Translations under genes and position numbers: made by a program
Notes under the pieces: generated by a model
What the model was told of the DNA's origin: nothing
The model's database searches: none
What the model saw: only the letters and a program-made list of their open reading frames with translations
In this document: positions 28,295 to 37,099 of the stretch, one piece after another
Layout of the letters: every line of letters starts with the position of its first letter
How positions within the stretch are numbered: the first letter of the stretch is position 1
Assembly: GCF_029968015.1 (NCBI RefSeq)
Contig: NZ_JASCIS010000013.1
Span: 124,001 to 188,000, forward strand
Direction of reading: 5' to 3'
From: Streptomyces luteolus
GTDB lineage: Bacteria; Actinomycetota; Actinomycetes; Streptomycetales; Streptomycetaceae
Length of the DNA: 64,000 bases

Positions 28295-28756
28295 CGAGGG
28301 CTTCTCGCGGCGCGCGGCAGCGGCCAGAGCCGGGTCGACGACCGTCTCGCCGCGCAGCACCCGCCTGATCGCCTCCGCCAGCTCCCCGACCGGCCCGTCC
28401 TTCACGAGCACGCCCGCCGCGCCCGCGTCGAGGGCGCGGCGCAGCAGCCCGGGCCGCCCGAACGTCGTGAGGACGAGGACCGCGCAGTCCGGGCACTCCG
28501 CGCGCAGCCCCGCCGCCACGTCGAGACCGTCGCAGCCCTCGCGCCCCGGCAGTTCGACGTCGAGCAGCGCCACGTCCGGCCGTACGGTCAGGGCCTCGGC
28601 CACCACCCGCTCGCCCGCGCCGACCTGCGCGACCACCGCGAGGTCCGGCTCCATGCCGAGCAGCAGGGCCAGCGCGCCGCGGCTCATGCTCGGATCCTCG
28701 GCGAGCAGGACCCGCACGCTCTTGGTGGGGCGGTGGGCCGGAGGCATGTCGTTCAT
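28286..28756 (-). CDS. Response regulator reduced to its receiver domain (NarL-type, HTH missing)
   Basis: 156 residues. The receiver domain has the acidic pocket (VLLAEDPSMSRGAL), the phospho-acceptor Asp in VALLDVELPG, and the Thr/Lys pair in VLTTFGR and GVLVKDGP. In NarL-family regulators the sequence ETVVDPALAAAA is followed by a LuxR helix-turn-helix; here it ends within ten residues (RREKPSSG). The stop lies inside the 3' end of the convergent MFS gene, so the DNA-binding half was probably lost at this boundary. No histidine kinase is nearby. Confidence 0.82.
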   Translation of the reverse strand: MNDMPPAHRPTKSVRVLLAEDPSMSRGALALLLGMEPDLAVVAQVGAGERVVAEALTVRPDVALLDVELPGREGCDGLDVAAGLRAECPDCAVLVLTTFGRPGLLRRALDAGAAGVLVKDGPVGELAEAIRRVLRGETVVDPALAAAARREKPSSG

Positions 28757-28897
28757 ACGTCCAGATTAGGGCGGTTTGTCGTAATAGGTACTCCGTGGTG
28801 TGGGCGGGCTCGGGCCATCCGGCATTCATCTGACATTCCGTCAGCTGGGAGTCTTCACAAGCGCGGAGGGCTGCGTTATACATGGTGACCATCGGCC

Positions 28898-28911
28898 TAG
28901 AACGCGTTCTA
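28898..28911. promoter_or_regulatory. KstR-type operator (TAGAACGCGTTCTA), perfect palindrome
   Basis: Best of the set: a 16-base perfect palindrome CTAGAACGCGTTCTAG containing TnnAACnnGTTnnA. It lies about 190 bases before the MaoC gene, on the far side of an 11-base tandem repeat. Confidence 0.8.
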
Positions 28912-28994
28912 GAAGCGCGGTTCGGGCCGGTCGAGGACGGCCTCGGTGCGGCCGACGGTGCGGACGGTCGCGCCGAGGTCTTCGCCCGTACGCA

Positions 28995-29071
28995 CGCACC
29001 CGCAACGCACACGCGACGCACACGCGACGCACCCGCAACGCACCCGCGACGCACCCGCAACGCACCCGCGA
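28995..29071 (+). repeat. Seven 11-base tandem repeats in the 5' leader of the hydratase operon
   Basis: Seven units of CGCACCCGCAA or CGCACACGCGA / CGCACCCGCGA without gaps, ending 26 bases before the MaoC start. They lie in the likely untranslated leader between the KstR operator and the AAGGAG site. The rest of 28757-28994 holds the operator and nothing else recognised. Confidence 0.85.
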
Positions 29072-29097
29072 CGTGAACGACAAGGAGCCGTGTCCCC

Positions 29098-29952
29098 ATG
29101 CCCATTGATGCCGCCAAGGCCCTAGCCGCCGAGCCCCGCAGCACCGACATCGCCTGGGACCACAAGGACATCCAGCTCTACCACCTGGGCCTCGGCGCGG
29201 GCCGCCCCGCCACCGACCCCGACGAACTGCGCTACACCCTGGAGTCGAAGCTGCACGTGCTGCCCAGCTTCGCCACCGTCGCGGGCGGGGGCATGGCCGT
29301 GGCCGGCGGACTCTCCGCGCCCGGCGTCGACGTGAACCTCGCCCACGTCCTGCACGGCGGCCAGACCGTCACCCTGCACCGCCCGATCCCCGTGACGGGC
29401 ACGGCGGTCCAGACCTCGACGATCCCCGCGGTGTACGACAAGGGCAAGGCCGCCGTCATCGTGATGCGCTCCGACGTGGCCGACGCCGACGGCCCGCTGT
29501 GGACCTGCGACACCCAGATCTTCGTACGCGGCGAGGGCGGCTTCGGCGGCGACCGCGGGCCCTCCGCCCGCCTCGAACTCCCGGGCCGCGCGCCCGACCG
29601 CGTCGAGGAGCGCACCATCCGCGAGGACCAGGCCCTCCTCTACCGCCTCTCCGGCGACTGGAACCCGCTGCACGCCGACCCGGAGTTCGCGAAGCTCGCC
29701 GGGTTCGACCGGCCGATCCTGCACGGGCTCTGCACGTACGGCATGACCCTCAAGGCCGTCGTCGACACGGTGCTCGGCGGGGACGTCTCGCGGGTGCGCT
29801 CGTACACGACGCGGTTCGCCGGGGTCGTGTTCCCGGGGGAGACGCTGCGGCTGCGGATGTGGGAGGACGCGGGCCGGGTGCAGGTGGCGGTGAGCGCGGT
29901 GGAGCGGGACGACGCCCCGGTGCTCGCCGACACGGTGGTCCAGCACAACTGA
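29098..29952 (+). CDS. MaoC-family enoyl-CoA hydratase (Hsd4B-like)
   Basis: 284 residues with two hot-dog halves. The second half carries the hydratase-2 motif LSGDWNPLHADPEFAKLAGF followed by RPILHGLCTYG, with catalytic Asp and His. The first half is a degenerate hot-dog (FATVAGGGMAVAGG), as in mycobacterial Hsd4B-type (R)-hydratases. It hydrates 2-enoyl-CoA and would supply the substrate of the Hsd4A-like dehydrogenase two genes downstream. AAGGAG lies ten bases before the ATG. First gene of a KstR-boxed operon. Confidence 0.9.
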   Translation: MPIDAAKALAAEPRSTDIAWDHKDIQLYHLGLGAGRPATDPDELRYTLESKLHVLPSFATVAGGGMAVAGGLSAPGVDVNLAHVLHGGQTVTLHRPIPVTGTAVQTSTIPAVYDKGKAAVIVMRSDVADADGPLWTCDTQIFVRGEGGFGGDRGPSARLELPGRAPDRVEERTIREDQALLYRLSGDWNPLHADPEFAKLAGFDRPILHGLCTYGMTLKAVVDTVLGGDVSRVRSYTTRFAGVVFPGETLRLRMWEDAGRVQVAVSAVERDDAPVLADTVVQHN

Positions 29953-29993
29953 CGTACGACCAGGACCGGTTGACGTACGAGAGGAGCCGCACC

Positions 29994-31079
29994 ATGCGCG
30001 CAGCCGTGCTGCACGAGATAGGCCAGGAGAAGCTGGAGGTCCTCGACGACGTCGAGGCGGTGGGGTTCGGGCCCGGCAAGGTGAGGATCAGGGTGCGGGC
30101 CACCGGCCTGTGCCACTCGGACCTCTCCGCGATGAGCGGCGTGCTGCCGCAACCCGGACCGTTCGTGCCCGGACACGAGGGCGCCGGCGAGATCCTCGAC
30201 GTCGGCGACGGCGTCACCCACGTCAAGCCCGGCGACCGCGTCCTGGTGTGCTGGCTGCCCGCCTGCGGCGCTTGTCCCGCGTGCAAGCGCGGCCAGACCC
30301 ACCTGTGCCTCGCCGGGTTCATGAACGCGGGCACGCCCAACTTCAAGCGCCCCGCCGGGAGTCCGGCCGACGTCTTCGGCTTCGCCGGCACCGGCACGTT
30401 CGCCGAAGAGGTCGTCGTGGACGCCAAGTGCGCCGTGCCGATCCCGGACGACGTGCCCTTCGACATCGCCGCCCTCATCGGCTGCGGCGTCACCACCGGG
30501 CTCGGCGCCGCCGTCAACACCGCGGACGTGGCGGCCGGTTCGTCGGTCGCCGTGATCGGCTGCGGCGGGGTCGGGATCTCCGCCATCCAGGGCGCGCGGC
30601 TCAAGGGCGCCGCGCAGATCGTCGCCGTCGACCCGGTGGAGTCGCGGCGTGAGGCGGCGCTCAGGTTCGGCGCCACGGAGGCCGTCGCCCCGGACGCGCT
30701 CGACGACGCCAGCCAGCGCATCACGGCGGGCGAGGGCTTCGACTACGTCTTCGAGGTCGTCGGCAAGTCCGCCACCGCCCGCACCGCGTACGAGAGGACC
30801 CGGCGCGGCGGCACCCTCTGTGTGGTCGGCGCGGGCGCCCTCGATGACTTCCTGCAGGTCAATATGTTCGAGCTGTTCTTCGACGAGAAGAGGATCCTGC
30901 CGTCCATGTACGGCGGCGGCGACGTCCTCACCTCGTACCAGCGGGCCATCGCGCTGTGGCGGGCCGGGCGGATCGACCTGGAGGGCCTGATCACGCACCG
31001 CGTGCCGCTCGCCTCGATCAACGACGCGCTCGACCAGATGCGCAGCGGTGCGGCCCTGCGCACCTGCATCGAGCTCTGA
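29994..31079 (+). CDS. Zinc-dependent alcohol dehydrogenase (class III/MDR)
   Basis: 361 residues. Catalytic zinc ligands are Cys40 and the His in PGHEGAGE, with the third Cys in LIGCGVTTG. Structural zinc is bound by Cys91, 94, 97 and 105 (CGACPACKRGQTHLC). The NAD site is VIGCGGVGISAIQ. GAGGAG precedes the ATG; earlier in-frame starts lie inside the MaoC gene. In the operon it would oxidise a side-chain alcohol to the aldehyde used by the aldehyde dehydrogenase at 2388, under the same regulator. Confidence 0.9.
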   Translation: MRAAVLHEIGQEKLEVLDDVEAVGFGPGKVRIRVRATGLCHSDLSAMSGVLPQPGPFVPGHEGAGEILDVGDGVTHVKPGDRVLVCWLPACGACPACKRGQTHLCLAGFMNAGTPNFKRPAGSPADVFGFAGTGTFAEEVVVDAKCAVPIPDDVPFDIAALIGCGVTTGLGAAVNTADVAAGSSVAVIGCGGVGISAIQGARLKGAAQIVAVDPVESRREAALRFGATEAVAPDALDDASQRITAGEGFDYVFEVVGKSATARTAYERTRRGGTLCVVGAGALDDFLQVNMFELFFDEKRILPSMYGGGDVLTSYQRAIALWRAGRIDLEGLITHRVPLASINDALDQMRSGAALRTCIEL

Positions 31080-31118
31080 GACCCGTACTCCCAACTCAGC
31101 ACAGGCGAAGGGACTTTG

Positions 31119-32060
31119 ATGTCACAGCCACTTGCCGGCCTGTCGGCGATCGTCACCGGCGCGGGCCGCGGTCTCGGCCGGGCCGAGGCCCTGGAGCTGG
31201 CCCGGCTCGGCGCGAGCGTCGTCGTCAACGACTTCGGACAGCCGGGAAGGGACGGTTCGGGGGAGGCTTCGGCCGCCCCGGCGGAGGAGGTCGCCGCCGA
31301 GATCCGGGCGGCGGGCGGGCAGGCGGTCGCGCACCTCGGCGACGTCGCGGACCATGAACAGGCCCGTGAACTAGTGAAGTTGGCGGTCGACACATACGGA
31401 AAGCTCGACATCCTCGTCAACAACGCGGGCATCCTGCGCGACCGGATGATCTTCTCCATGGGCGAGGACGAGTGGGACTCGGTCATCCGCGTCCACCTCA
31501 AGGGGCACTTCAACACCACCCACTTCGCCTCGGTGCACTGGCGCGCACGCTCCAAGGAGGCGGGCGGCCCGGTCTACGGCCGGATCGTCAACACCTCCTC
31601 CGAGGCCTTCCTCGCGGGCTCGGCCGGACAGCCCAACTACGCGGCCGCCAAGGGCGGAATCGTCGGCCTCACCACGTCCTCGGCGCTCGCGCTCGGCAAG
31701 TACGGCGTGACGGCCAACGCGATCTGCCCGCGCGCCCGTACGCGGATGACGGAGGACGTCTTCGCCGGGTTCGGCGAGCCGACGGGGGACGAGCTCGACC
31801 CGCTGGCCCCGGAGCATGTCGCTCCGCTGGTCGGGTACTTGGCGGGCCCGGCGGCCGGGAAGGTCAACGGGCAGCTGCTCGTCGTGCACGGCGGCATGGT
31901 CGCCGTCGTCGAACGCCCGTGCGTGGCCGCGAAGTTCGACACGGCGAAGGAGGTCTTCTCGTACGAGGAGCTGGACGAGGCGCTGTCCCCGTACTACGCG
32001 GACCGGCCCGCGAACGAGACGTTCGCGGCTTCGGAGGTGCTGGGGCTCAAGCGGGGGTGA
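31119..32060 (+). CDS. Short-chain dehydrogenase, Hsd4A-like (3-hydroxyacyl-CoA dehydrogenase)
   Basis: 313 residues. The NAD motif TGAGRGLGRAEALELARLG begins near residue 13, NNAGILRD is the structural motif, the catalytic Ser is in IVNTSSEAFLAG, and Tyr/Lys in NYAAAKGG. The VVNDFG segment and the extended C-terminus of about 60 residues are those of the peroxisomal 17-beta-HSD4/mycobacterial Hsd4A group rather than a plain FabG. It would oxidise the 3-hydroxyacyl-CoA from the MaoC hydratase. The ATG at 31119 has a GAAGGGA site; a TTG one codon earlier is less likely. Confidence 0.88.
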   Translation: MSQPLAGLSAIVTGAGRGLGRAEALELARLGASVVVNDFGQPGRDGSGEASAAPAEEVAAEIRAAGGQAVAHLGDVADHEQARELVKLAVDTYGKLDILVNNAGILRDRMIFSMGEDEWDSVIRVHLKGHFNTTHFASVHWRARSKEAGGPVYGRIVNTSSEAFLAGSAGQPNYAAAKGGIVGLTTSSALALGKYGVTANAICPRARTRMTEDVFAGFGEPTGDELDPLAPEHVAPLVGYLAGPAAGKVNGQLLVVHGGMVAVVERPCVAAKFDTAKEVFSYEELDEALSPYYADRPANETFAASEVLGLKRG

Positions 32061-32065
32061 TCTTC

Positions 32066-32179
32066 GGACTTCTCCGGGGGCTGCGCCCCCGCGCCCCTAA
32101 ATACCAGCCCCTCCGGCGTTTGAGGAGCGGGGGTCTGGGGGCTGGCCCCCAGTTCGGGAAGGGGCGGGGTGGGGAAAGA
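32066..32179. repeat. Dispersed intergenic GC-rich repeat
   Basis: GGGGCTGCGCCCCCGCGCCCC, CAGCCCCTCCGGCGTTTGAGG and TTCGGGAAGGGGCGGGG modules after the Hsd4A-like gene. Confidence 0.7.
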
Positions 32180-32215
32180 GCGCGCCCCCGGACCCGAGGG
32201 GCTCCGGGGGCGCGC
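32180..32215 (+). terminator. Strong 13-pair hairpin
   Basis: GCGCGCCCCCGGA pairs perfectly with TCCGGGGGCGCGC around a ten-base loop. It can serve the Hsd4A operon on one strand and the small gene at 32231 on the other. Confidence 0.75.
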
Positions 32216-32230
32216 ATCGGAAGAAGACGC

Positions 32231-32407
32231 TTACGCCGCTTGCGAGCGTCGTTCGTCGGACGGTTTGCGGTGTCGGCCGCGCGGCGCCGGAGTGTTCTCC
32301 GGAACGTCCTGTACGGAGACCGGGCCCCGGTGCCTGCCGTGCCCGCGCTGCTCGCGCGCGGCGTCCGAAGCCTGCGGCTCCGTGGGCACGTCGCTGTTCT
32401 CGGTCAT
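32231..32407 (-). CDS. Small hydrophilic protein, hypothetical
   Basis: 58 residues (MTENSDVPTEPQASDAA...), rich in Arg, Glu, Pro and Gln and ending in SDERRSQAA. It is probably disordered and cytoplasmic. The start is chosen because the frame upstream loses coding character. The bidirectional hairpin at 32180 follows it. No family is recognised, and it could be non-coding. Confidence 0.45.
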   Translation of the reverse strand: MTENSDVPTEPQASDAAREQRGHGRHRGPVSVQDVPENTPAPRGRHRKPSDERRSQAA

Positions 32408-32585
32408 GGGAAAAACGTCACCCCGTAAGAAGATCGTCAAAGGACAGCCGGGCGAGTCTAACTGTCCTGTACGCGGCAATCACGCCGGGTGAGTAACGGC
32501 TTGTGGCACGCCTTCGTAACGGTTCGGAAGCCGTGCCCGGCACGCCGTGCGAACCCTTTGCGTTCCGGCCTTTCGGCGGCGCCGT

Positions 32586-34166
32586 TCACACCTCCACGTG
32601 CTGGATGCGGCGCGCCATCCGCCGCATCGGCAGGGCCTGTTGAAGCGGCGCCTGCTGCAACGGGACCGGGCGGGGAGCGGGCGCGGGCGCGGGCGCGGGA
32701 GCCGGTTCGGGCGGAGCCGGGGGCGGCGCCATGACCCGGGCCACCCCACAGGGCACGGCCTCCGTCGCGTACGGGAGCCGGAGTTCACCGTCGGGCGTCC
32801 ACAACCCGGCGCCGGTCAGCCAGCCCTGGGGCGCGGCCAGGTGCTGGACGCGACGCTCGACGGGCCGCCAGAGCCCGATCCACGTATCCGCCGCACCGTC
32901 GATCCGCAGCGCCACGGCGCAGTGCTCGGGCATCAGGGCCTGCCCCGGCTCGATCGCGAACGGCGTCACCGCGCAGTCCGGCAGCCGCAGGCACTCCGGG
33001 AACCGGACCGGCAGCGTCGAGCCGAGCACGCCCCAGCCGAGCCGGTCCTGGCCGGGGGCGTCGGAGCGGACCAGGATCAGCCCGCTGGCCGCGTCGGCGA
33101 GCAGCAGCCGGTCGTTGCTCTGCTCGGTGATCTGCAGCAGCGGCGTCACCTCGCCACCGCGCTCCAGGTCCACGGCGACCGTCTTCGTCCGGCCGTCGAG
33201 CTCCTGGTCGAGGGCGAGCATCCGGCCGGTGCGGTCCAGCCACACCCCGCCCGTGCAGCGACCCGGCACCTCGGCGACCTGCTGGGGCCCGAAGGCGCCG
33301 CCCGCGACCAGCCAGACCGAGGTGGCCTGCAGTCCGACGGCCAGGGCGTACGCACAGGAGCCGCTCGGCGAGGGCGGCAGGAGCCTCAACTGCTCCGATT
33401 CCAGGGCGCCCAGGAGGTGTTCGCCGGTGCCGGGTCCCGTCGGGTAGAGCAGCGAGAACGACTGCCGCTGCCCGTTGGTGCGGTGCACGAGGACCCGGCC
33501 GTCCGCCATCGGCAGCACTTCGGTGCCGTACTCCTCCGGCTGGTCGAGGGGGAGCGGGACGGCGTAGGGCTCGGGGCCGTCGAGGGTCCAGCGCTCGGGG
33601 CACCAGACGGCGCCGCCCTCACCGTGCGGGGCGAGGCGGGCGGCGTACGCACCGGCCGCGCTGATGGTGAAGGAGGGCGTGGCCGGGGGGTGCCCGGGGC
33701 GGGGCGGGGGGTCCTGGGGTGAGGGGTCCTGGGGTGAGGGGGGTTGCAGGACCGTTTCGGCAGGGGCTGCCGCGAGTTCGGCGTCGGCAGCCGGGTCCGT
33801 CGAGGCGGCGCTCCGCGTAGGCACCTCCGGCGTGAGCGGAGTCCCCGTGCCCGGGCCCTCGGTGCCGGATGTTTCCTCGTCGTACCCGTCGTACCCGTCG
33901 TACCCGTCGTACCCGTCGTGCCCGTCGTGCCCGTCGTGCCCGTCGTGCCCGTCGTGCCCGTCGTGCCCGTCGTGCCCGTCGTGCCCGTCGTGCCCGTCGT
34001 GCCCGTCGTGCCCGTCGTGCCCGTCGTGCCCGTCGTGCCCGTCGTACCCGTCGCACCCGTCGCACCCGTCGTACCCGTCGTGCCCGTCCTGCTCGGGGAT
34101 CTCGCCGCTGCCGCCGGAGCCTTGCGCGCCGGTCGCGGTCTTCGTGGCACAGGCCGTCGTGGTCAT
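32586..34166 (-). CDS. Large protein with His-Asp-Gly tripeptide repeat and beta-propeller-like C-terminus
   Basis: 526 residues. An acidic N-terminal region carries about 22 tandem [HYC]-D-G tripeptides (roughly residues 27-95) encoded by a nine-base repeat. Pro/Ala-rich sequence follows, then about 330 residues of alternating short strands ([58 protein letters not shown]) resembling WD40/TolB-like propeller blades. The tail is Pro/Ala-rich with a basic end. There is no signal peptide or membrane helix. GGAGGTGA precedes the ATG. It diverges from the iron-regulated lipoprotein gene; a shared iron function is only a guess. Confidence 0.72.
   Translation of the reverse strand: MTTTACATKTATGAQGSGGSGEIPEQDGHDGYDGCDGCDGYDGHDGHDGHDGHDGHDGHDGHDGHDGHDGHDGHDGHDGHDGHDGYDGYDGYDGYDEETSGTEGPGTGTPLTPEVPTRSAASTDPAADAELAAAPAETVLQPPSPQDPSPQDPPPRPGHPPATPSFTISAAGAYAARLAPHGEGGAVWCPERWTLDGPEPYAVPLPLDQPEEYGTEVLPMADGRVLVHRTNGQRQSFSLLYPTGPGTGEHLLGALESEQLRLLPPSPSGSCAYALAVGLQATSVWLVAGGAFGPQQVAEVPGRCTGGVWLDRTGRMLALDQELDGRTKTVAVDLERGGEVTPLLQITEQSNDRLLLADAASGLILVRSDAPGQDRLGWGVLGSTLPVRFPECLRLPDCAVTPFAIEPGQALMPEHCAVALRIDGAADTWIGLWRPVERRVQHLAAPQGWLTGAGLWTPDGELRLPYATEAVPCGVARVMAPPPAPPEPAPAPAPAPAPRPVPLQQAPLQQALPMRRMARRIQHVEV
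33880..34089 (-). repeat. Nine-base tandem repeat encoding HDG/YDG
   Basis: About 22-23 nearly identical copies of GACGGGCAC (or GACGGGTAC) on the coding strand. The copy number is likely to vary between strains by slippage. Frame is kept because the unit is nine bases. Confidence 0.9.
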
Positions 34167-34309
34167 CAGTGAGCTTCACCTCCGGCCCAGAAAGCTAGTT
34201 TTCGCACGCGCTGCCGTGGCACGAGCAGCCCACCGCTTCACACCAAAGGGTGGCCATGTCCTGATTCGCCTGAGAAAGCTGAGGGGGTTGTGCTGGACCG
34301 GAGGTGGCT

Positions 34310-34328
34310 TAAGGTAAGGCCAACCTAA
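34310..34328 (+). promoter_or_regulatory. Iron box (DmdR1/IdeR operator)
   Basis: TAAGGTAAGGCCAACCTAA agrees at most positions with the consensus TTAGGTTAGGCTAACCTAA. It ends 18 bases before the lipoprotein ATG. Repression under iron-replete conditions is expected for the lipoprotein, and possibly for the divergent repeat protein. Confidence 0.8.
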
Positions 34329-34346
34329 GTACCCCCAGGAGTTTCG

Positions 34347-35399
34347 ATGTCCCTACGCCGCCGCGGCACCGCTGCCGTCGCACTCGCCGTCGCCGCCTCG
34401 CTCTCCCTGGCCGCCTGTTCCGGCGGAGACGCCGGTTCCGGTGCCGACGGAGGCAGCGGCAAGAAGAACGGCAGCGGAAGCAAGTCCGTGGCCCAGGGCG
34501 GCGAGGACTTCGCAAAGGCCGCCGAGCAGACCGCGAAGATGGGCACCGAGGCGAAGCCCGGCGAGTTCCCGCGCACCATCGAGCACGCCATGGGCAGCAC
34601 CGAGCTGAAGGCCAAGCCGAAGCGGGTCGTCGTCCTGGACGTCGGCGAGCTGGACAACGTCGTCTCGCTCGGTGTGCGGCCCGTCGGGTACGCGCCGACC
34701 GAGGGCGACGACGGCATACCCGGCTACCTCGCGAAGGACGCGGGCAAGCCGAAGAACGTCGGCACCATCAACGCCCTCAACCTGGAGGCGATCGCCGCGC
34801 TCAAGCCCGACCTGATCCTCGGCAGCGAGCTGCGCGCCGCGAAGATGTACCCGCAGCTCTCCAAGATCGCGCCGACCGTGTTCTCCATCCGCCCGGGCTT
34901 CACCTGGAAGGAGAACTACCTCCTCAACGCCGCCGCCCTGGACGAGCAAGGCGAGGCGAAGGACCAGCTGTCCGCGTACGAGAAGAAGGCCGAGAAGCTC
35001 GGCGCCGCCATCGACGAGGGCGGCGAGAAGCCCACCGTCACGATGCTGCGCTACCTGCCGGGCATGATCCGCCTCTACGCGAAGGCCTCGTTCATCGGCA
35101 CGATCCTGGATGACGTCGGCGTGGAGCGCCCGAAGAACCAGCAGGTCAACGACCTCGCCACCGAGATCAGCCCGGAGAAGATCGACGAGGCCGACGCCGA
35201 CTGGATCTTCACCGGGGTCTACGGCGACGCCAAGAAGACCGACCGCTCCCGGGCCGAGGCCAACCCGCTCTGGAAGAAGCTCGGCGCGGTCGAGCAGGGC
35301 CGGGCGAAGAACGTGCCCGACGAGACCTGGTACCTGGGCCTCGGCGTGACGGCGGCGGACGAGGTCCTGGACGACCTGGACGGGTACCTGGCGCGCTGA
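34347..35399 (+). CDS. Siderophore-binding lipoprotein of an iron ABC transporter
   Basis: 350 residues. The signal peptide ends in a lipobox LSLAAC-S, followed by a Gly/Ser spacer, then a periplasmic-binding fold of the FecB/FepB (cluster A-II) type: RVVVLDVGELDNVVSLGV, LNLEAIAALKPDLILG and LSKIAPTVFS. It captures a ferric siderophore outside the membrane. CAGGAG precedes the ATG and an iron box lies just upstream. Permease and ATPase genes are not adjacent, so it shares a transporter encoded elsewhere, like DesE. Confidence 0.9.
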   Translation: MSLRRRGTAAVALAVAASLSLAACSGGDAGSGADGGSGKKNGSGSKSVAQGGEDFAKAAEQTAKMGTEAKPGEFPRTIEHAMGSTELKAKPKRVVVLDVGELDNVVSLGVRPVGYAPTEGDDGIPGYLAKDAGKPKNVGTINALNLEAIAALKPDLILGSELRAAKMYPQLSKIAPTVFSIRPGFTWKENYLLNAAALDEQGEAKDQLSAYEKKAEKLGAAIDEGGEKPTVTMLRYLPGMIRLYAKASFIGTILDDVGVERPKNQQVNDLATEISPEKIDEADADWIFTGVYGDAKKTDRSRAEANPLWKKLGAVEQGRAKNVPDETWYLGLGVTAADEVLDDLDGYLAR

Positions 35400-35492
35400 C
35401 TCCGAGAGCCGCGCTTTCCGTCCCGAATGCGGTGCGGACCGTTGTCCACAGGCGCTGATCGGCAGGGGCACGGGGAAGGTAGCCTTTTCCCC

Positions 35493-36356
35493 GTGCCCCG
35501 TCTCTCCGAAGTAACCGCCGCCCTGGACGCCCTGTGGCCCCCCGAGCGGGCCGAGCAGTGGGACGCCGTCGGCACCGTCTGCGGGGACCCGCAGGCCGAG
35601 GTCACGCGCGTGCTCTTCGCCGTCGACCCGGTGCGGGAGACCGTCGACGAAGCGGTCCGCCTGGACGCCGACCTCCTGGTCACCCACCACCCGCTCTACC
35701 TGCGCGGTACGACGACGGTCGCCCGCTCGCACTTCAAGGGCCGGGCCGTGCACGACCTGATCAAGAACGACGTGGCCCTGCACGTCGCGCACACCAACGC
35801 CGACACCGCCGACCCGGGAGTCTCCGACGCCCTCGCCGGCGCCCTCGACCTCCGCGTCGTCGGCCCGCTCGTCCCCGACCCGACGGACGCATCGGGCCGT
35901 CGCGGCCTCGGCCGGATCTGCGAGCTCGACCATCCGCTCTCCGCCCGGGAGTTCGCGGCCCGCGCGGCCAAACGGCTGCCCGGCACCGCGCAGGGCGTCC
36001 GCGCGGCGGGCGACCCGGACGCCGTGATCCGTACGGTCGCGGTGAGCGGCGGCTCCGGCGACAGCCTCTTCGACGCGGTCCGCGCGGCCGGAGTGGACGG
36101 CTTCCTCACCGCCGACCTGCGCCACCACCCGGCGTCCGAGGCCACTCAGCAGACTCCGCTCGCGCTGTTCGACGCCGCCCACTGGGCCACCGAGTGGCCC
36201 TGGTGCGAGCAGGCCGCCGCCCAGCTCGACGAGATCTCCGACCGCAACGGATGGGGCCTGCGGGTCCACGTCTCGCGTACGGTCACCGACCCCTGGACCG
36301 CCCACGCGGCGTCGTCCGTCTCCGCACCCACTGACTCAACTGGAGCCCCCAACTGA
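35493..36356 (+). CDS. Nif3-like dinuclear metal-centre protein (YbgI/YqfO family)
   Basis: 287 residues. Metal-binding motifs include LLVTHHPLYLRG, VAHTNADTADPGVSDALA, and C-terminal DLRHHPASE with DAAHWATEW. The family forms hexameric toroids that bind two metals; its role is debated (GTP cyclohydrolase I-like annotation). The GTG at 35493 has no ribosome binding site; the -10 box TAGCCT (35480-35485) ends seven bases earlier, so a leaderless transcript is likely. First gene of an operon with the zinc-ribbon and RNase H genes. Confidence 0.92.
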   Translation: MPRLSEVTAALDALWPPERAEQWDAVGTVCGDPQAEVTRVLFAVDPVRETVDEAVRLDADLLVTHHPLYLRGTTTVARSHFKGRAVHDLIKNDVALHVAHTNADTADPGVSDALAGALDLRVVGPLVPDPTDASGRRGLGRICELDHPLSAREFAARAAKRLPGTAQGVRAAGDPDAVIRTVAVSGGSGDSLFDAVRAAGVDGFLTADLRHHPASEATQQTPLALFDAAHWATEWPWCEQAAAQLDEISDRNGWGLRVHVSRTVTDPWTAHAASSVSAPTDSTGAPN

Positions 36357-37096
36357 ACGCCGCGCCCGCCGACCAGATCCGCCTCCTCGACGTCCAGGCG
36401 CTCGACGTACGCCTGCAGCAGCTCGCGCACAAGCGCAAGGCGCTGCCCGAGCACGCCGAGATCGAGTCGCTCACCAAGGACCTCACGCAGCTCAAGGACC
36501 TGCTCGTCGCCGCGCAGACCGAGGAGAGCGACTGCGCCCGCGAGCAGACCAAGGCCGAGCAGGACGTGGACCAGGTGCGCCAGCGCGCCGTCCGCGACCA
36601 GCAGCGTCTGGACTCCGGCGCGATCACCAGCCCCAAGGACCTGGAGAACCTGCAGCGCGAGATCGCCTCGCTCGCCAAGCGCCAGGGCGACCTGGAGGAC
36701 GTCGTCCTGGAGGTCATGGAGCGCCGCGAGTCCGCGCAGGAGCGGGTCGGCGAGCTGACCGGGCGCGTCGAGTCCGTCCAGGCGAAGATCGACGACGCCA
36801 CGGCCCGCCGCGACGCCGCCTTCGAGGAGATCGACGGCGAGGCCGCCACGGTCACCAAGGAGCGCGAGGTCGTCTCCGGTTCGGTCCCGGCCGACCTGCT
36901 GAAGCTCTACGACAAGCTGCGCGAGAAGGAGGGCGGCGTCGGCGCGGCCCGCCTCTACCAGCGCCGTTGCGAGGGCTGCCGCCTGGAGCTCAACATCACC
37001 GAGCTGAACGAGGTCCGTGCCGCCGCCCCGGACGCGGTCGTGCGCTGCGAGAACTGCCGCCGCATCCTGGTCCGTACGTCGGAGTCCGGGCTGTAG
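36353..37096 (+). CDS. C4-type zinc-ribbon protein with long coiled coil
   Basis: 247 residues from a CTG start that overlaps the Nif3 stop (CTGA), with GGAG seven bases upstream; conventional start codons would miss the first 71 residues. A coiled coil fills residues 10-180 (IRLLDVQALDVRLQQLAHKR, LENLQREIASLAKRQGDLED). The C-terminus has two CxxC pairs (RRCEGCRLEL, VRCENCRRIL) forming a zinc ribbon. The Nif3/zinc-ribbon/RNase H order is conserved in actinobacteria, and a nucleic-acid role is assumed. Confidence 0.9.
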   Translation: MNAAPADQIRLLDVQALDVRLQQLAHKRKALPEHAEIESLTKDLTQLKDLLVAAQTEESDCAREQTKAEQDVDQVRQRAVRDQQRLDSGAITSPKDLENLQREIASLAKRQGDLEDVVLEVMERRESAQERVGELTGRVESVQAKIDDATARRDAAFEEIDGEAATVTKEREVVSGSVPADLLKLYDKLREKEGGVGAARLYQRRCEGCRLELNITELNEVRAAAPDAVVRCENCRRILVRTSESGL

Positions 37097-37099
37097 TCC

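Noticed and set aside
33880..34089. CRISPR-like array
   Set aside because: The unit is only nine bases with no spacers and stays in frame within a gene.
33664..34317. Plus-strand frames rich in PSCPSCPS or VVPVVPVV
   Set aside because: They are reverse readings of the HDG repeat with no start signals.
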